Shown here: piece after piece, positions 1 to 5,344 of the stretch
Layout: the number at the start of each line of letters is the position of its first letter
Position numbering within the stretch: position 1 is the first letter of the stretch
Assembly: GCA_018818405.1 (NCBI GenBank)
Contig: JAHIRY010000038.1
Span: forward strand, 1 to 35,448
Direction of reading: 5' to 3'
DNA from: Patescibacteria group bacterium
GTDB taxonomy: Bacteria > Patescibacteriota > Patescibacteriia > UBA11705 > JABHMO01
Length of the DNA stretch: 35,448 nt
Program-made: the position numbers and the translations under genes
Notes under the pieces: model-generated
The model's input: the letters and a program-made list of their open reading frames with translations, nothing else
What the model was told of the DNA's origin: nothing
The model's database searches: none

Positions 1-151
1 AAAATATGCATAATTAATTTTATTTTATCTAAGACCGCTAATCGCACGCTCCGAGCAATTCATTCGTTGATCTAATAGAATAATGGGAAATAAACAAATA
101 TGCAAATAAAAACAACAGTTTGCGAAATATCAAATTAACTCTTTTTCATAA

Positions 152-1210
152 TCAAACTTCGGGTGTTGTTTCTATTTTCTCCACGGTTTCCTTTGTTTTC
201 CAGAATTCCTTCACAATGACGCTGATCGCCGTTGCAACCGGAATAGCCAAGATGATTCCCACAATTCCGCCTATTCGCGCGCCGATCAGCAACGCCGTGA
301 TGCTGACAATCGGATTCAACCCGACGGCTTTTTGCATTACTTTCGGAACCAAAAGATTATTTTCCAATTGCTGAATGATAATGAAAAGCAGTAAAACCAA
401 CAATGCTTTTACCGGCGACTGAGTGAACGCCAGGAAAATAGCCGGCACTGCGGCCGCAATCGGTCCGACATACGGAATAAATTCTCCGAGCGCGGCGACA
501 ACTCCCAGAATCAACGCGTAATTTACTCCGAGAATCAAAAGTCCGATATAGGCCATAAGTCCGACAATCAAACATAAAATCAATTGCCCCTTTAACCACG
601 AACCGATTTTCACCTGAATTTTATTGATCAATTGCATGGCAAATTCATTGTATTTCTCAGGCAAAATAAAAGTAATCGTTCTCTTGATGGAACTCTCCTC
701 CACTGTCAGATAAAACGTGACAACCAAAATTATTACCAAGGAAACCATTCCTCCGAAAATGGCGAATATTGTGCCTAAAATCGATTGAAGTGATTTGGCC
801 AAATTATTTCTGAGCGCATCAACGCCATTCGAAAGATCCAGCATCAATCCATGCTCAGCCGAATAAGTCTTCAAACTGCTCAACATATCAGCTGTTTTCT
901 CATAATATTCAGGGAAATTGACTGACAACTGTCCGATCTGAGTGACAAACGGCGGAATTAAAAAGTACACAACGGAAACAAGAAAAACAAACACAACAAA
1001 ATAAATCAGAAGAATTCCCAATCCGCGCGGAATTTTTATTTTTTCCAATTTGTCTACCCACGGATCAACCGATGAAGCGAATATTAATGATACGAAAAGG
1101 ATGGCGATCACTTCTTTGATCAGGAAAAGAAAATACAAACAAATAACCACTAAAAAAAATTTGAGGATGGATAAAATTGAAATATCCAAAAGTTGACGCG
1201 TTTTTGCCAT
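152..1210 (-). CDS. AI-2E family transporter (PerM-like permease)
   Basis: Polytopic inner-membrane protein of the AI-2E/PerM family (352 residues from the chosen start). Family members are exporters or antiporters with poorly defined substrates. The sequence begins MAKTRQLLDIS and has two hydrophobic hairpins near the N-terminus, a soluble middle segment rich in charged residues, then a long hydrophobic half containing the family-typical stretches GEFIPYVGPIAAAVPA and NNLLVPKVMQKAVGLNP, which identify the family well. I chose the ATG at 1210 because upstream in-frame codons encode an AT-rich tail unlike the family and a good promoter lies at 1257-1285. Divergent from smpB. The substrate cannot be inferred. 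Confidence 0.88.
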   Translation of the reverse strand: MAKTRQLLDISILSILKFFLVVICLYFLFLIKEVIAILFVSLIFASSVDPWVDKLEKIKIPRGLGILLIYFVVFVFLVSVVYFLIPPFVTQIGQLSVNFPEYYEKTADMLSSLKTYSAEHGLMLDLSNGVDALRNNLAKSLQSILGTIFAIFGGMVSLVIILVVTFYLTVEESSIKRTITFILPEKYNEFAMQLINKIQVKIGSWLKGQLILCLIVGLMAYIGLLILGVNYALILGVVAALGEFIPYVGPIAAAVPAIFLAFTQSPVKALLVLLLFIIIQQLENNLLVPKVMQKAVGLNPIVSITALLIGARIGGIVGIILAIPVATAISVIVKEFWKTKETVEKIETTPEV

Positions 1211-1256
1211 AAAATTTGTTAAATTTAATAATAATGATGCTACCGCATTTGCTTTT

Positions 1257-1285
1257 ATTATAAAATAAAATCCGCACAATGGCAA
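1257..1285 (-). promoter_or_regulatory. Sigma-70-type promoter of the AI-2E gene
   Basis: On the minus strand TTGCCA (1285-1280) and TATAAT (1262-1257) are separated by 17 bases. The leader to the ATG at 1210 is roughly 40 bases and has no Shine-Dalgarno sequence. Confidence 0.65.
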
Positions 1286-1323
1286 CGGCAAGATAGTTGT
1301 TTCAATTTATTCGGGAAAATCAG

Positions 1324-1352
1324 TGGACTTTCACTCATTTCCATATTATAAT
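1324..1352 (+). promoter_or_regulatory. Candidate promoter of smpB giving a leaderless transcript
   Basis: TGGACT (1324-1329), a 17-base spacer and TATAAT (1347-1352). Transcription would start about seven bases after the -10 box, which falls on the ATG at 1359. The -35 match is imperfect (4 of 6). Confidence 0.5.
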
Positions 1353-1358
1353 AATCAA

Positions 1359-1817
1359 ATGAAATCCGTTTTCAACAAACACGCAACCTTCGATTACGAA
1401 ATTCTGGACAAATTCCAGGCCGGTTTGGTTTTGACCGGACATGAAGTGAAATCAGTCAAGCAAGGACAAATAAACCTCAAAGGCGCATTTATTACCATGC
1501 GACATTCTCCAAAACCGGAACTCTTTCTGACCAATGCTCATATTTCTCCATATTTTCTGGCCGGCCGGCTGGCTGATTATGATCCGACAAGATCGAGGAA
1601 GCTCCTGGTCAAAAAAGAAGAGATAAAATCATTGCTGGGAAAATTGGAACAAAAAGGCTTGACATTAGTGCCCTTAAAGGTTTATACTATACGAAATCTT
1701 GTGAAGATCGAATTCGGACTGGCTCGAGGCAAGAAAAAATTTGAAAAAAAGGAATCGAAGAAAAAAAAGGATGTGGAACAAGAAATCAAACGAACATTAA
1801 AAACTCAGCGTTTTTAG
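1359..1817 (+). CDS. smpB: SsrA-binding protein SmpB
   Basis: Partner of tmRNA in trans-translation: binds the tRNA-like domain and delivers it to stalled ribosomes. The 152-residue protein is of normal family length. It shows the OB-fold landmarks FDYEILDKFQAGLVLTGHEVKSV, interrupted here only by description, then the NAHISPY and DPTRSRKLLV stretches, and a Lys-rich C-terminal tail that in the family enters the ribosomal decoding centre. A GTG start at 1323 is possible but the ATG at 1359 (MKSVFNKHATF) matches family N-termini and sits right after a -10 box. The tmRNA gene begins 19 bases after the stop codon, so the two partners are adjacent and may be cotranscribed. Confidence 0.96.
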   Translation: MKSVFNKHATFDYEILDKFQAGLVLTGHEVKSVKQGQINLKGAFITMRHSPKPELFLTNAHISPYFLAGRLADYDPTRSRKLLVKKEEIKSLLGKLEQKGLTLVPLKVYTIRNLVKIEFGLARGKKKFEKKESKKKKDVEQEIKRTLKTQRF

Positions 1818-1836
1818 TCCCATGTTCCCCTGTCGC

Positions 1837-2219
1837 GGGGATGCCGGGCTTTGACAGGAAATATTGTAATATTGTGCGGAATGAGCCGGCGCTACTCACA
1901 AAACAGCGCTAAAACTACAAGTGCAAACACATTTGTTAGCAAGGTGAAGTCATTTTTCCAAATGCCCAACTTTGCGCCTGTTGCTGTCTAAGTACATGCA
2001 ACCATCGGTCCGTCTATACTCGCTAGTCGGAGCTCCGGTGTCATAATGCGAGTTCGGCTCGGGAAGCGCCTTGGTCCCCCGCTTAAACTTCAAGGATCGA
2101 ATTTTCAATATTCTGTTTTCTCTTAAGTTGAAAATTTTAAATATTTAGAGTAAACTATTTCTGTAGATGCAATTTTGCAAATTTTCTGGACGCGGGTTCG
2201 ACTCCCGCCATCTCCACCA
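1837..2219 (+). ncRNA. ssrA: Transfer-messenger RNA (tmRNA, SsrA)
   Basis: The 5' end GGGGATG pairs with CATCTCC at 2209-2215 to form a 7-bp acceptor stem (one G-U pair), followed by A and an encoded CCA (2217-2219). The T arm GCGGG-TTCGACT-CCCGC is intact. The 5' side has GGGCTTTGACAGG, resembling the conserved tmRNA start. A resume codon GCA at 1923 opens a 22-codon reading frame that begins ANTFVSKV, ends NFAPVAV and stops at TAA 1989-1991. Downstream sequence up to the acceptor stem has the G/C-rich pairings expected for pseudoknots. Works with SmpB encoded just upstream. The tag end, APVAV, departs from the usual ALAA type. Confidence 0.95.
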
Positions 2220-2267
2220 TTCTTCGCGCAGCGAAGAATGCCCTTCGTAGCCTTGGCGAAGAAGGGC
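2219..2267. repeat. Two consecutive hairpins directly after tmRNA
   Basis: ATTCTTCGC-GCA-GCGAAGAAT (2219-2239) is a perfect 9-bp hairpin starting at the last base of the tmRNA CCA end. It is followed by GCCCTTCG (2240-2247) pairing with the CGAAGAAGGGC region (2257-2267). There is no T-run, so it may be a 3' processing or stability structure, not an intrinsic terminator. Confidence 0.6.
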
Positions 2268-2373
2268 TGAAGTTTTCACTGGTTAGTTATTTTAAAATGG
2301 CTGCGCTACGAATGGCAAGCCATCAAAGCAAAATTCAATTAAAAGCATTCGCGCAGAGAAGAATTATATATTA

Positions 2374-2430
2374 GCGATTGAGAGACTAAGAGATTCAGAC
2401 ACAAACTCAATCTCTTAATCTCTCAGTCGC
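2374..2430. repeat. Imperfect palindrome, AGAGATTGAG family, copy 1
   Basis: Left arm 2374-2395 and right arm 2409-2430 are 22-base inverted copies with two mismatches, made of words such as GATTGAGAGACTAAGAG. The 1818-2602 gap is filled by the tmRNA, its trailing hairpins and these palindromes; I see no other gene in it. Confidence 0.8.
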
Positions 2431-2475
2431 TCAATCTCTCTATACTAGAAACGTATCGTTTATAACTTTATCTAA

Positions 2476-2536
2476 AAGAGATTCAGAGATTTAGAGATTC
2501 AGCAACTTACTTAATCTCTAAATCTCTCAATCTCTT
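2476..2536. repeat. Imperfect palindrome, AGAGATTGAG family, copy 2
   Basis: Left arm 2476-2499 and right arm 2513-2536 are 24-base inverted copies with a single mismatch, separated by 13 bases. It lies about 65 bases upstream of infC and would form a strong RNA hairpin in a leader transcript. Confidence 0.82.
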
Positions 2537-2602
2537 AGTCTCTACATCGTCTAGTCTCTCCGTCCAAAAAAAACTCGAGTAAATTTATAACCCTATCTAA
2601 AG

Positions 2603-3157
2603 ATGAGAAAATCATACAAATTCAAAAGAAAGATCAGAGTGGAAAAAAAATATTTTTCCAATTATCAAATTCGGGCGCGCGAATTGAATGTTATTGATGA
2701 AATGGGATCACCGCTGGGGATCATGCCGACTCCGGCAGCCGTTGAATTGGCGCAAGAAAAAGGACTGGATTTGGTGGAAGTTGCTCCCAGAGCAAATCCG
2801 CCGGTCGCGAAAATCATGGATTTCGGCAGTTTTCAATATCAACGTGAAAAACAATTGAAAAAGCAAAAAAAGCTGACAAAAACGACTGAAGTGAAAAACA
2901 TTCGCCTCTCCATAAAAATCAGCGACCATGACAAAGAAACAAAAGCAAAGCAAGCGGAAAAATTTCTGGCCAAAGACAACAAGATAAAGATTGAATTGAT
3001 ATTGAGAGGAAGAGAAATGCAATACATGGGAATTGCCAGAAAAGTTATAAATGATTTTGTTGCTCAGCTCACCACTCCCACTATAGTGGAACAAGATATC
3101 TCAAAACAAGGAAATAAGCTTTTTATTATATTAATGCCTGCAAAAACAGCGAATTAG
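2603..3157 (+). CDS. infC: Translation initiation factor IF-3
   Basis: IF-3 binds the 30S subunit, prevents premature 50S joining and checks the initiator tRNA and start codon. The 184-residue product has the N-terminal domain (NYQIRARELNVIDEMGSPLG, about residues 20-40; LDLVEVAPRANPPVAKIMDFG about 55-75), a basic linker (QREKQLKKQKK) and the C-terminal domain (VKNIRLSIKISDHD, LILRGREMQYMGIA). It heads the classical infC-rpmI-rplT order. There is no SD upstream of the ATG (context CTAAAGATG), like most genes here. In other bacteria this operon is regulated by L20 at leader structures; the palindromes just upstream are a place to look but I recognise no L20 site. Confidence 0.96.
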   Translation: MRKSYKFKRKIRVEKKYFSNYQIRARELNVIDEMGSPLGIMPTPAAVELAQEKGLDLVEVAPRANPPVAKIMDFGSFQYQREKQLKKQKKLTKTTEVKNIRLSIKISDHDKETKAKQAEKFLAKDNKIKIELILRGREMQYMGIARKVINDFVAQLTTPTIVEQDISKQGNKLFIILMPAKTAN

Positions 3158-3210
3158 CCAATAGCGAGCGCTCTTGCCGGCTATCCTCTAATACGCCTCT
3201 AAAACCATAT

Positions 3211-3414
3211 ATGCCAAAGTTAAAAACAATCCAATGCGTAGCGAAAAGAATCAGAATAACCAAGAACAAAAAACTCCAAAAAAAGAAATGCGGACAAGAC
3301 CATTTTAATTCCAAAGAAACCGGTAATGTGACACGAGCCAAAAGATCGCTTACCACTGTAGCCGGCAAAAAATTAGCGAAAAATATTAAAAGATTCATAC
3401 CTTATTCAAATTAA
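3211..3414 (+). CDS. rpmI: 50S ribosomal protein L35 (bL35)
   Basis: Small basic large-subunit protein, 67 residues, near the usual family length of about 65. It starts MPKLKTIQCVAKRI, close to the family N-terminus MPKMKT, and ends in the LAKNIKRFIPY motif typical of bL35. It sits 53 bases after infC and 94 bases before rplT, the normal order. No SD is visible before the ATG (CCATATATG). Confidence 0.93.
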   Translation: MPKLKTIQCVAKRIRITKNKKLQKKKCGQDHFNSKETGNVTRAKRSLTTVAGKKLAKNIKRFIPYSN

Positions 3415-3508
3415 TTAATGTTTTAGATATATAGCTCTTGATAGTTTTTAACAAAGCTTAGCACTTGAATCAAACAGCTAATCACCGGAGCTAACTAGAA
3501 AATTTCAT

Positions 3509-3853
3509 ATGCCAAGGGTAAAACGCGGGACAATGCATGTCAAAAAACGAAAAAACATATTAAAAACAACTAAGGGCTATCGCCATGGCCGAAAGAAATT
3601 GATCAAGCTGGCCAGAGTTGCCGCGCTAAAAGCGGGCCGCTATGCGTACAGAGACAGAAAAGTAAAAAAACGCGATTTCCGACGATTGTGGCAGATCAAA
3701 ATCAATGCCGCTGTTCGAGCTTTTGAGATGAGCTACAGTCAATTCATTGACAAGCTGATCAAAAAGAATATCGAATTGGATAGAAAAATATTGGCTGATC
3801 TGGCTGAACACAATCCGGCAATATTCGCCAAAATAGTTGAAACAATAAAATAA
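3509..3853 (+). CDS. rplT: 50S ribosomal protein L20 (bL20)
   Basis: Early-assembly large-subunit protein and, in many bacteria, the autoregulator of the infC-rpmI-rplT operon. The 114-residue protein matches family length. It begins MPRVKRGTMHVKKRKNILK, has the long basic helix GYRHGRKKLIKLARVAALKAGRYAYRDRK (described, not quoted in one run), and the globular C-terminal half with RRLWQIKINAAVRAFEMSY, a strong bL20 signature. An intrinsic terminator follows immediately, ending the operon. Confidence 0.96.
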   Translation: MPRVKRGTMHVKKRKNILKTTKGYRHGRKKLIKLARVAALKAGRYAYRDRKVKKRDFRRLWQIKINAAVRAFEMSYSQFIDKLIKKNIELDRKILADLAEHNPAIFAKIVETIK

Positions 3854-3854
3854 A

Positions 3855-3879
3855 AAAAAGGACCGGTTCGGTCCTTTTT
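3855..3879 (+). terminator. Intrinsic terminator after rplT
   Basis: AAAAAGGACCG-GTT-CGGTCCTTTTT: a perfect stem with a 3-base loop and T-run, starting directly after the rplT stop. Confidence 0.88.
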
Positions 3880-3932
3880 GAATATTGAAACAGTGAACAA
3901 TCATTCAAAATTGAAATTGTGAACAAAGACTG

Positions 3933-3961
3933 TTGACTTCTGCAATGGGTTTTATTATACT
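3933..3961 (+). promoter_or_regulatory. Promoter of tRNA-Asp
   Basis: TTGACT (3933-3938), a 17-base spacer and TATACT (3956-3961), 22 bases before the mature tRNA 5' end. Near-consensus sigma-70 type. Confidence 0.8.
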
Positions 3962-3983
3962 TTTATCACAAGTTCGTAATCAT

Positions 3984-4060
3984 GGATCGGTGGTGTAGCT
4001 GGTTAACACATCGCCCTGTCACGGCGAAGATCGCGGGTTCGAGTCCCGTCCGATCCGCCA
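3984..4060 (+). tRNA. tRNA-Asp (anticodon GTC)
   Basis: Acceptor stem GGATCGG/CCGATCC, D arm around GTAGCTGGTTAAC, anticodon loop CTGTCAC with anticodon GTC, T arm CGGG-TTCGAGT-CCCG, discriminator G and an encoded CCA at 4058-4060. Length 77 bases. It has its own near-consensus promoter. Confidence 0.96.
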
Positions 4061-4142
4061 TGAAGTACATGCGCGGCATGACTTCATGGCAAGCCATTAA
4101 CTAAATGAGAATCATTATTTTTTATGGAAAGCCATTAACTAA
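4057..4142. repeat. Hairpin and duplicated GCCATTAACTAAA after tRNA-Asp
   Basis: GCCATGAAGT (4057-4066) and ACTTCATGGC (4081-4090) form a 10-bp stem that overlaps the tRNA CCA end. ATGGCAAGCCATTAA follows at 4086-4100, and GCCATTAACTAAA occurs twice (about 4092 and 4131). The same ATGGCAAGCCAT word lies downstream of tmRNA at 2312-2323. Confidence 0.6.
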
Positions 4143-4170
4143 AAAAAATACCTCTTCGAGGTCTTTTTTT
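4141..4170 (+). terminator. Intrinsic terminator downstream of tRNA-Asp
   Basis: A-run, ACCTC-TTC-GAGGT stem (4150-4162), then CTTTTTTT. Confidence 0.8.
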
Positions 4171-4233
4171 GACTTTAATTTCTTCAAACAATTAAGTTTA
4201 ACTCATCTTTTTTATTCACAATTATCAAAATCA

Positions 4234-4262
4234 TTGACGCCGGCGCGAAATTTCTTTATAAT
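4234..4262 (+). promoter_or_regulatory. Near-consensus promoter of the 30-residue basic protein gene
   Basis: TTGACG (4234-4239), 17-base spacer, TATAAT (4257-4262). One of the best promoter matches in the window; the leader would be about 24 bases with no SD. Confidence 0.82.
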
Positions 4263-4292
4263 ATTCATGTTTAATTAATATTCCAAAATCTT

Positions 4293-4385
4293 ATGCCTAA
4301 AAAAATAAAACGAGGAATCGGAGTAAAAGTACCGAAGATCGCCAGATTGATAAAGGGCGGAAAAACAAGAAAAGGACGAGCGTAA
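4293..4385 (+). CDS. Small highly basic protein (30 residues), function unknown
   Basis: Reads MPKKIKRGIGVKV then PKIARLIKGGKTRKGRA: 12 of 30 residues are Lys or Arg and none is acidic. It forms a complete free-standing unit: a consensus promoter 31 bases upstream of the ATG and a perfect-palindrome terminator (4412-4427) 26 bases after the stop. That packaging argues for a real, strongly expressed gene in spite of its length. The composition suggests RNA or ribosome binding (compare small ribosomal proteins such as bTHX), but I recognise no family, and it lacks the Cys/His of bL36. A basic peptide with membrane activity is a less likely alternative. Confidence 0.6.
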   Translation: MPKKIKRGIGVKVPKIARLIKGGKTRKGRA

Positions 4386-4411
4386 TCTAAATTTACAAAA
4401 AACAACAATCA

Positions 4412-4437
4412 GCCTGCAATTGCAGGCGATTTTGTTT
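4412..4437 (+). terminator. Intrinsic terminator after the 30-residue gene
   Basis: GCCTGCAATTGCAGGC (4412-4427) is a perfect palindrome followed by GATTTTGTTTTT. Confidence 0.82.
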
Positions 4438-4576
4438 TTCGTAATTTTACTAAAAATTCATACTTCAACTCAGTGCGACAATAAACCTCACGAAAACCAT
4501 ATCCCAATAACGAAAGAGAGGGGGCTCCCCTGAGTCGCACCGAAGGTGCAAGTTTCAAAAAAACAACACGCAGCCA

Positions 4577-4605
4577 TTGACAAATCAACATTTTTATGCT
4601 ATACT
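4577..4605 (+). promoter_or_regulatory. Consensus promoter of the GC-rich orphan gene
   Basis: TTGACA (4577-4582), 17-base spacer, TATACT (4600-4605). Confidence 0.85.
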
Positions 4606-4638
4606 ATTATTAGTTTGAAAATTCACAAGGAGGTCGAA

Positions 4639-5043
4639 ATGGACGCAAGCATGATCACGCTGGCAAGAGAGTTCAAGGGCAGCTTTTCTCAAGACTTGGC
4701 TGACGCGGCCAACGCGCAGCCGAGGGAAGGAGGACGGTTCGTGGCCATGGACATCGGTCGGCTGGCCACCGACAACGACGAGCCTCTGGCTCGATTCAGG
4801 GGCTTCATCCCCATCAACGAGCTCGGAGAGCAGGAGAGCCTGCTCTTCGAGGAGAACTACGAGGAGGACGAGTTCGAGGACGGCGAGGCTGAGTGGGAGC
4901 TGGAGCCTCGGCTCCGGCACCTGCTCTCCCCCCGCCCCGACCGGAGCATCTCGGTCTTCCACGCGGAAGGCCGGGTTCTCCCCGACACGCCGGAGCGCAA
5001 GCGCCGGCGGCGCCAGCGGAAGAACCGCCGCCGCGCCAGCTAG
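4639..5043 (+). CDS. GC-rich orphan protein, acidic centre and Arg-rich tail, unknown
   Basis: I do not recognise this 134-residue protein. The start is fixed by a perfect SD, AAGGAGGT (4628-4635), with normal spacing to the ATG, and a consensus promoter lies upstream. It begins MDASMITLAREFKGSF; residues about 80-100 are strongly acidic (EENYEEDEFEDGEAEWELE) and the last 20 residues are almost all Arg, Lys or Gln (ERKRRRRQRKNRRRAS). Codon use is dominated by GAG, GAC, CTG, CTC, CGG and AAC, and base composition is roughly two-thirds G+C, whereas neighbours use GAA, GAT, TTG and AAT. Both the composition and the SD set it apart and suggest recent acquisition or special expression. Flanked by terminators. 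No disulfides, membrane segment or known motif seen. Confidence 0.7.
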   Translation: MDASMITLAREFKGSFSQDLADAANAQPREGGRFVAMDIGRLATDNDEPLARFRGFIPINELGEQESLLFEENYEEDEFEDGEAEWELEPRLRHLLSPRPDRSISVFHAEGRVLPDTPERKRRRRQRKNRRRAS

Positions 5044-5156
5044 CGTTCTCGCCGTTTTTCGCCCGCCCCAAATCTTCGACTACGGAGCACTCAGCCACGC
5101 TGATTCGCTCCCCTACCAGTAAATATAATCAACCAAGATTGTAGTTAGTGGTTAGG

Positions 5157-5188
5157 AAAAAAGAGCTGCAAGCTTGCGGCTCTTTTTT
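5157..5188. terminator. Bidirectional intrinsic terminator between convergent units
   Basis: AAAAAAGAGC, an inner GCAAGCTTGC palindrome and GCTCTTTTTT form one long stem with A and T tails on both sides. It can end both the plus-strand GC-rich gene and the minus-strand surface-protein operon. Confidence 0.82.
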
Positions 5189-5215
5189 CGTTGCTCGAAT
5201 ATTCCCTCCTTATAC

Positions 5216-5338
5216 TTATAACGACATAATTATCAATTGATCTGTCACCGCATGATACGCCAGCCAGACTCCGACTATCAGAAAAAACACTAAACAATAA
5301 ATCATTAAAAAACTTTCATAATGTTTCCTCCTTTTCAT
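5216..5338 (-). CDS. Small single-span membrane protein (40 residues), unknown
   Basis: Reads MKRRKHYESFLM then a hydrophobic segment IYCLVFFLIVGVWLAYHAV and a short tail TDQLIIMSL: a basic N-terminus followed by one transmembrane helix. Its ATG is only six bases after the stop of the 1767-residue surface protein gene, so it is the second gene of that operon. A perfect SD, AAGGAGG, lies inside its own first codons and points to a second ATG (MKVF then TAA) whose stop overlaps the ATG of residue 12 (TAATG). So translation could start at residue 1, be coupled at residue 12, or slip back one base on the T-run to yield MKVFLMIYC. Function unknown; an accessory subunit of the large protein is possible. 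Confidence 0.55.
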   Translation of the reverse strand: MKRRKHYESFLMIYCLVFFLIVGVWLAYHAVTDQLIIMSL

Positions 5339-5344
5339 ATTTGT

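Noticed and set aside
2374-2536. CRISPR-like array
   Set aside because: The words are degenerate, arranged as inverted arms and lack constant-length spacers; no cas gene is present.
4814-5098. Overlapping long frames on both strands across the GC-rich gene
   Set aside because: High G+C produces long open frames by chance; only the frame with promoter and SD is supported.
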